A DNA stretch of 64,000 nt from Blastococcus sp. HT6-30 (GTDB lineage Bacteria; Actinomycetota; Actinomycetes; Mycobacteriales; Geodermatophilaceae). Where the stretch lies: the NCBI RefSeq assembly GCF_039729015.1, contig NZ_CP155792.1, forward strand, positions 888,001-952,000. The letters are read 5' to 3'. This document shows positions 61,446 to 64,000 of this stretch, piece by piece; position 1 is the first letter of the stretch, and each line of letters begins with the position of its first letter. Position numbers and translations under genes: made by a program. The notes beneath the pieces were generated by a model. It was given only the letters and a program-made list of their open reading frames with translations. It ran no database searches and was not told the origin of the DNA.

Positions 61446-63332
61446 ATGACCGCGGTGAACCTGGGCGATGACCCGGCATGGCTGTCCGCTCTGGTCGACG
61501 CGCTTGCGGCGAAGCGGACAGCTCCGCTTGTCTTGCCGCTGCCCCTGCTCCTGACAGACCTGTCTGCCTGGCTCCGGCATTCGCGGGACGATCCCTTCAA
61601 CCGGGCCCGCACGCAGTTGGCTCAGGAGGTGGCAGCGACCCGGGCAGCCGTCGGCCCTGCGCTTCAAGCCGCCTTGGGTGGGGAGTTGCGGCAGTTCTAC
61701 GGTGCCCTCGGAAAGCTACTGAGTACGAAGCTGCCGCCACATGAGGTGCGGCTGGAGCTATCGACCGCGGCAGACGGCCTGCTGCGACGTTGCGGCACGG
61801 CTGAGGTGCTCACGGCTGCCTGGGGCGGCCTGGTGGACGACATGCGTACTGACGGACTTCTTTCGCCACCGATGGTCGCGGACCGCGTCGAAGAGTTGGC
61901 GTCATTGCTCGACGTCTCAGACCTTGAGGCAGAGGGCACCGTCAGGCGCCTGCGCGGCATCCTCTTGGACTACGGCTACGAAGTGCACGGCGCGCGGTGG
62001 TTCATCGGTGAACGCGTACCCGATGACGCTGGGTCACTTCCGTTCCATCAGCCTGCCGGGCTGACGGTGCCCGAGCGCCTCGCCCTCTGTGAGCAAGTGC
62101 TGCTGCGCGACCCGCCCGCCCAGCAGTGCACGGTCTGGAGCGCCTTCTCTATGGCGGATATGAACGAGGGGATGGTGTGGTCTGCGGGGCCATTGACCTT
62201 CTTCAACGCTTGGTGGGCAGTGCCCAATGCCACCAGGGAGGACGGCTTCGACTTCGAGCACCGAGCCGAGCTTGCCGAGGTTAACTTCAGGCTGCCGGAG
62301 TACGAGGCGCCCCACCTGCAGCTCTGGCTGGTCCGGCTGGACATGGGCCACCGAAAGCCGCGCGGTGCCCTCGAACAGGGCGCTGCCGAAATCAGGAACT
62401 TCGTCGACATCGCAGCGGTGCGCGGCGGTGGACCGCGGTGGCGGCCGTATGGGTGGGACGCGCTGGTCATCGACGGCACTGAACGGGCGAATCGCTACTT
62501 CAACCCGGATACCTCTGCGACCAAAGGGCTGGGGGACGAATATCGGCTCGATTTCACGGCTCGTGAGCTAACAAATCGGGGCCCAGCGCTGGCCGCTGCG
62601 GTCACGGGCAATGGCCTGCCGGCCACCTTGAGCGAGGCACTCGCCAGTCTGCTCGAAGCAGATACGGCACAGGAGCGGAGCGCCGTCGTGCTGTATGAAC
62701 GAACGGTCGAGCTCATCGGGGCGTACGGCGGCTATGGCGATACAAGTGACCTGGAAGGGCAATTGCTCAACGGGTGGCCGGATGACCAAGTCCGACAGGA
62801 AATTTTCGCGGCAGCAACCGGCGCGCTGCACAGTGAGAAAATCTACCGAGACCGCGACGCCTATATCGAGCTGACCAATCATATTATGCCAAGCATTCGC
62901 GGTAGTCATACCGGGTTCAATATGTACTTCGACCGCATCCCGTCGCGCCGGGAGCAGCTACTTGCCGCGGCGACCAGTCCGGCTGACCGCGCCTGGCTGG
63001 CCGGGCGGCTTGACTTGCTGACACACGCGACCGCATACCTGCAGCGCCGACGCGGGTACGCCGAGCAGCTGGAACTGCTGCGCGAGCGCCATCGGCGCAT
63101 CCGTAATGCCGTGGTGCACGGCAATCCGGTGCATGAACGCATACTGGCGTCCGCCCGACCACTCGGCCACTATTTGGCGCATCTGGCCTTTAGTGCTGCC
63201 GTCGATAGCTTCGCCGCAGGGACTGAGCTGCGGGACCGTCTGGCGGAGCATGATCGACGTCTGCAGGCGTTGCAGGAGCACCTGGCTCAGGGGAAGGCGC
63301 CAGTCGACTTCTGGTCGTCAACGGGCGAGTAG
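61446..63332 (+). CDS. large protein with C-terminal HEPN-like Rx4H motif, island cargo
   Basis: This 628-aa protein is of no recognised family. The N-terminal half (1-190) is helical (ALVDALAAKRTAPLVLPLPL; LELSTAADGLLRRCGTAEVL). The middle (about 200-330) is mixed and rich in aromatic residues (VWSAGPLTFFNAWWAVPNAT; YEAPHLQLWLVRLDMGHRKP). The C-terminal 130 residues are helical and contain RRIRNAVVHGNPVHERILAS, where RNAVVH (about 557-562) fits the Rx4-6H catalytic motif of HEPN ribonucleases. A C-terminal coiled segment (RLAEHDRRLQALQEHLAQGK) follows. HEPN proteins on mobile islands are often RNase toxins or antiphage effectors. The ATG at 61446 is chosen. Confidence 0.75.
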   Translation: MTAVNLGDDPAWLSALVDALAAKRTAPLVLPLPLLLTDLSAWLRHSRDDPFNRARTQLAQEVAATRAAVGPALQAALGGELRQFYGALGKLLSTKLPPHEVRLELSTAADGLLRRCGTAEVLTAAWGGLVDDMRTDGLLSPPMVADRVEELASLLDVSDLEAEGTVRRLRGILLDYGYEVHGARWFIGERVPDDAGSLPFHQPAGLTVPERLALCEQVLLRDPPAQQCTVWSAFSMADMNEGMVWSAGPLTFFNAWWAVPNATREDGFDFEHRAELAEVNFRLPEYEAPHLQLWLVRLDMGHRKPRGALEQGAAEIRNFVDIAAVRGGGPRWRPYGWDALVIDGTERANRYFNPDTSATKGLGDEYRLDFTARELTNRGPALAAAVTGNGLPATLSEALASLLEADTAQERSAVVLYERTVELIGAYGGYGDTSDLEGQLLNGWPDDQVRQEIFAAATGALHSEKIYRDRDAYIELTNHIMPSIRGSHTGFNMYFDRIPSRREQLLAAATSPADRAWLAGRLDLLTHATAYLQRRRGYAEQLELLRERHRRIRNAVVHGNPVHERILASARPLGHYLAHLAFSAAVDSFAAGTELRDRLAEHDRRLQALQEHLAQGKAPVDFWSSTGE

Positions 63333-63949
63333 TCAAACTGCATGTCGCGGCGTGGCCGTGGCGGAAGACCGCTATATGGATCTCCGGAAGACCGGGCGCG
63401 ACTCCGGCTCGTAGGCCGTATGGGATCGGGCCGCGCCACTTACCTTGAGTTTTGGCCTGCTGATGGGCCCGGCTGACGCGCTCGCCGGTGCGTTCGCTCT
63501 CGGCTCGGCTCACGGCCCCGAGCATTCTGGCGACAAGCCGGCCGTGGCTGGTAGAGACGTCCCAGGCGCCAGCTTTGACGGTTCCAACGGTCACGCTGTG
63601 CCGCTCGATGAGCTCCAGGAAGTCTTCGAGTTCCCTCGGGGAGCGCGCCCCGTTGCCCATGGCCTTCTCCCTACGTAGTGAGGCGGTCACGGTACCCACG
63701 GGATCCGCATCCGGGCCCCCCTCCGCTTGAAGACCCCTTCCGCCACATCCTGTATCGGGGCTACCGCCCGCTCCGCAGGCCAAGCGCAACCATGCGGAGG
63801 AGGCTCCGGGTGGTGGCAGTTCTGGTTGCAGTCGCGGTGAATTCGTGGCCATTCACCAAGGTCCGCACTCGTCTCGGACCAGCGTGAATCTCCTGCTCAG
63901 GGGCCCGCTGTGCACTTCGGCGGACGCCCGCGAACGCGATCAGGTCGGC
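63333..63949. other. right end of the island
   Basis: It holds the serine recombinase fragment (minus) and, near 63820, GTTCTGGTTGCAGTCGCGG. This resembles the GGTTGCAGTTGTGGTTGCAG motif at 54537-54556 beside attL, so it might be an integrase arm-binding site. Confidence 0.4.
63390..63660 (-). pseudogene. fragment of a large serine recombinase
   Basis: The minus frame reads RSPRELEDFLELIERHSVTV, GTVKAGAWDVSTSHGRLVAR, MLGAVSRAESERTGERVSRA and HQQAKTQGKWRGPIPYGLRA. This is the middle of a resolvase/invertase catalytic domain and its E helix. The N-terminal part with the catalytic Ser and the C-terminal DNA-binding part are missing, so it is a remnant. Confidence 0.7.
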
Positions 63950-63992
63950 CTGGCAGTGTGGGGGTCAGGGGTTCGAGTCCCCTCAGCTCCAC
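63950..63992 (+). repeat. attR, 43-bp copy of the tRNA-Ala 3' half
   Basis: Identical to 54444-54486 over 43 bases. The bases before it do not form the 5' half of a tRNA, so this is an attachment-site remnant, not a tRNA gene. Confidence 0.92.
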
Positions 63993-64000
63993 TGGGGCCG

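Larger units (their letters stand above)
54444..63992. mobile_element. 9.5-kb integrative element in tRNA-Ala(GGC)
   Basis: It is bounded by perfect 43-bp direct repeats. The integrase and excisionase genes lie next to attL. The interior holds a frameshifted DUF433 gene, a zinc-finger protein, a pentapeptide-repeat membrane protein, a HEPN-like protein, IS fragments, three copies of a 73-bp repeat and a serine recombinase fragment near attR. The cargo genes have visibly lower GC than the flanks. No conjugation or replication genes are seen, so it is an integrative island or a reduced mobilizable element rather than a conjugative one. Confidence 0.88.

Noticed and set aside
63950-63992. Second tRNA-Ala gene at the window end
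   Set aside because: Only the 3' half from the anticodon loop is present; it is the attR repeat.
1-64000. CRISPR array
   Set aside because: No regularly spaced repeat-spacer pattern was seen; the repeat clusters found are IS-like or attachment sites.

Overview
The window is high-GC actinobacterial chromosome. Gene order (prfB-ftsE-ftsX-smpB followed by ssrA), GTG/TTG starts, four-base stop/start overlaps and the family mix (SCO6745-type, DUF5994, SigC-like ECF factor, membrane class III cyclase) suggest Geodermatophilaceae (Blastococcus/Modestobacter/Geodermatophilus type). This placement is inferred from content, not from a search.

Layout. 1-1.2 kb holds gene relics, including a fragment of a secreted HNH (DUF1524) nuclease. 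1.2-2.5 kb has an Excalibur surface protein and a sortase separated by a strong hairpin. 3.6-4.7 kb is a small Flp/TadE pilus cluster whose last gene is frameshifted. 4.8-9.8 kb carries a nitroreductase, CutA, a PAS-GGDEF-EAL cyclic-di-GMP enzyme and a CalB-like secreted lipase. 9.8-18.3 kb is the conserved block prfB, ftsEX, smpB, an oxidoreductase/amidohydrolase pair, corA and the tmRNA gene ssrA.

18.26-24.56 kb is a compact mobile element inserted exactly at the 3' end of ssrA. Five overlapping or abutting genes encode three tyrosine recombinases, a TnpC-like coiled-coil protein and a P-loop kinase. A second copy of the last 10 bases of ssrA and a strong terminator hairpin follow, so the element appears to have separated ssrA from its terminator.

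24.7-43 kb is ordinary chromosome: isochorismatase-like hydrolase, adenylate cyclase, K+ channel, acyl-CoA synthetase, patatin, a two-component system, enoyl-CoA hydratase, MarR/YceI, TypA and TauE. It ends with a pit phosphate-transport operon (DUF47 plus pitA) in which both genes carry disabling lesions. 42.8-48.3 kb is an ECF sigma factor divergent from a zinc-finger protein and a copper-handling operon (CopCD, YcnI, Sco1, membrane protein). 48.4-52.7 kb is a four-gene operon (mannitol-type dehydrogenase, HAD phosphatase, TagF-like polymerase, nucleotidyltransferase) that could make a polyol-phosphate cell-wall polymer. 53.1-53.9 kb encodes an M23 peptidase.

54.44-63.99 kb is an integrative element in tRNA-Ala(GGC), bounded by perfect 43-bp repeats of the tRNA 3' half. 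It carries a tyrosine integrase, an excisionase, a broken DUF433 antitoxin-like gene, a zinc-finger protein, IS debris, a serine recombinase fragment and two large cargo genes of lower GC. These are a 740-aa pentapeptide-repeat membrane protein and a 628-aa protein ending in a HEPN-like Rx4H motif. The cargo pair is the best candidate for an undescribed (possibly defence) system here.
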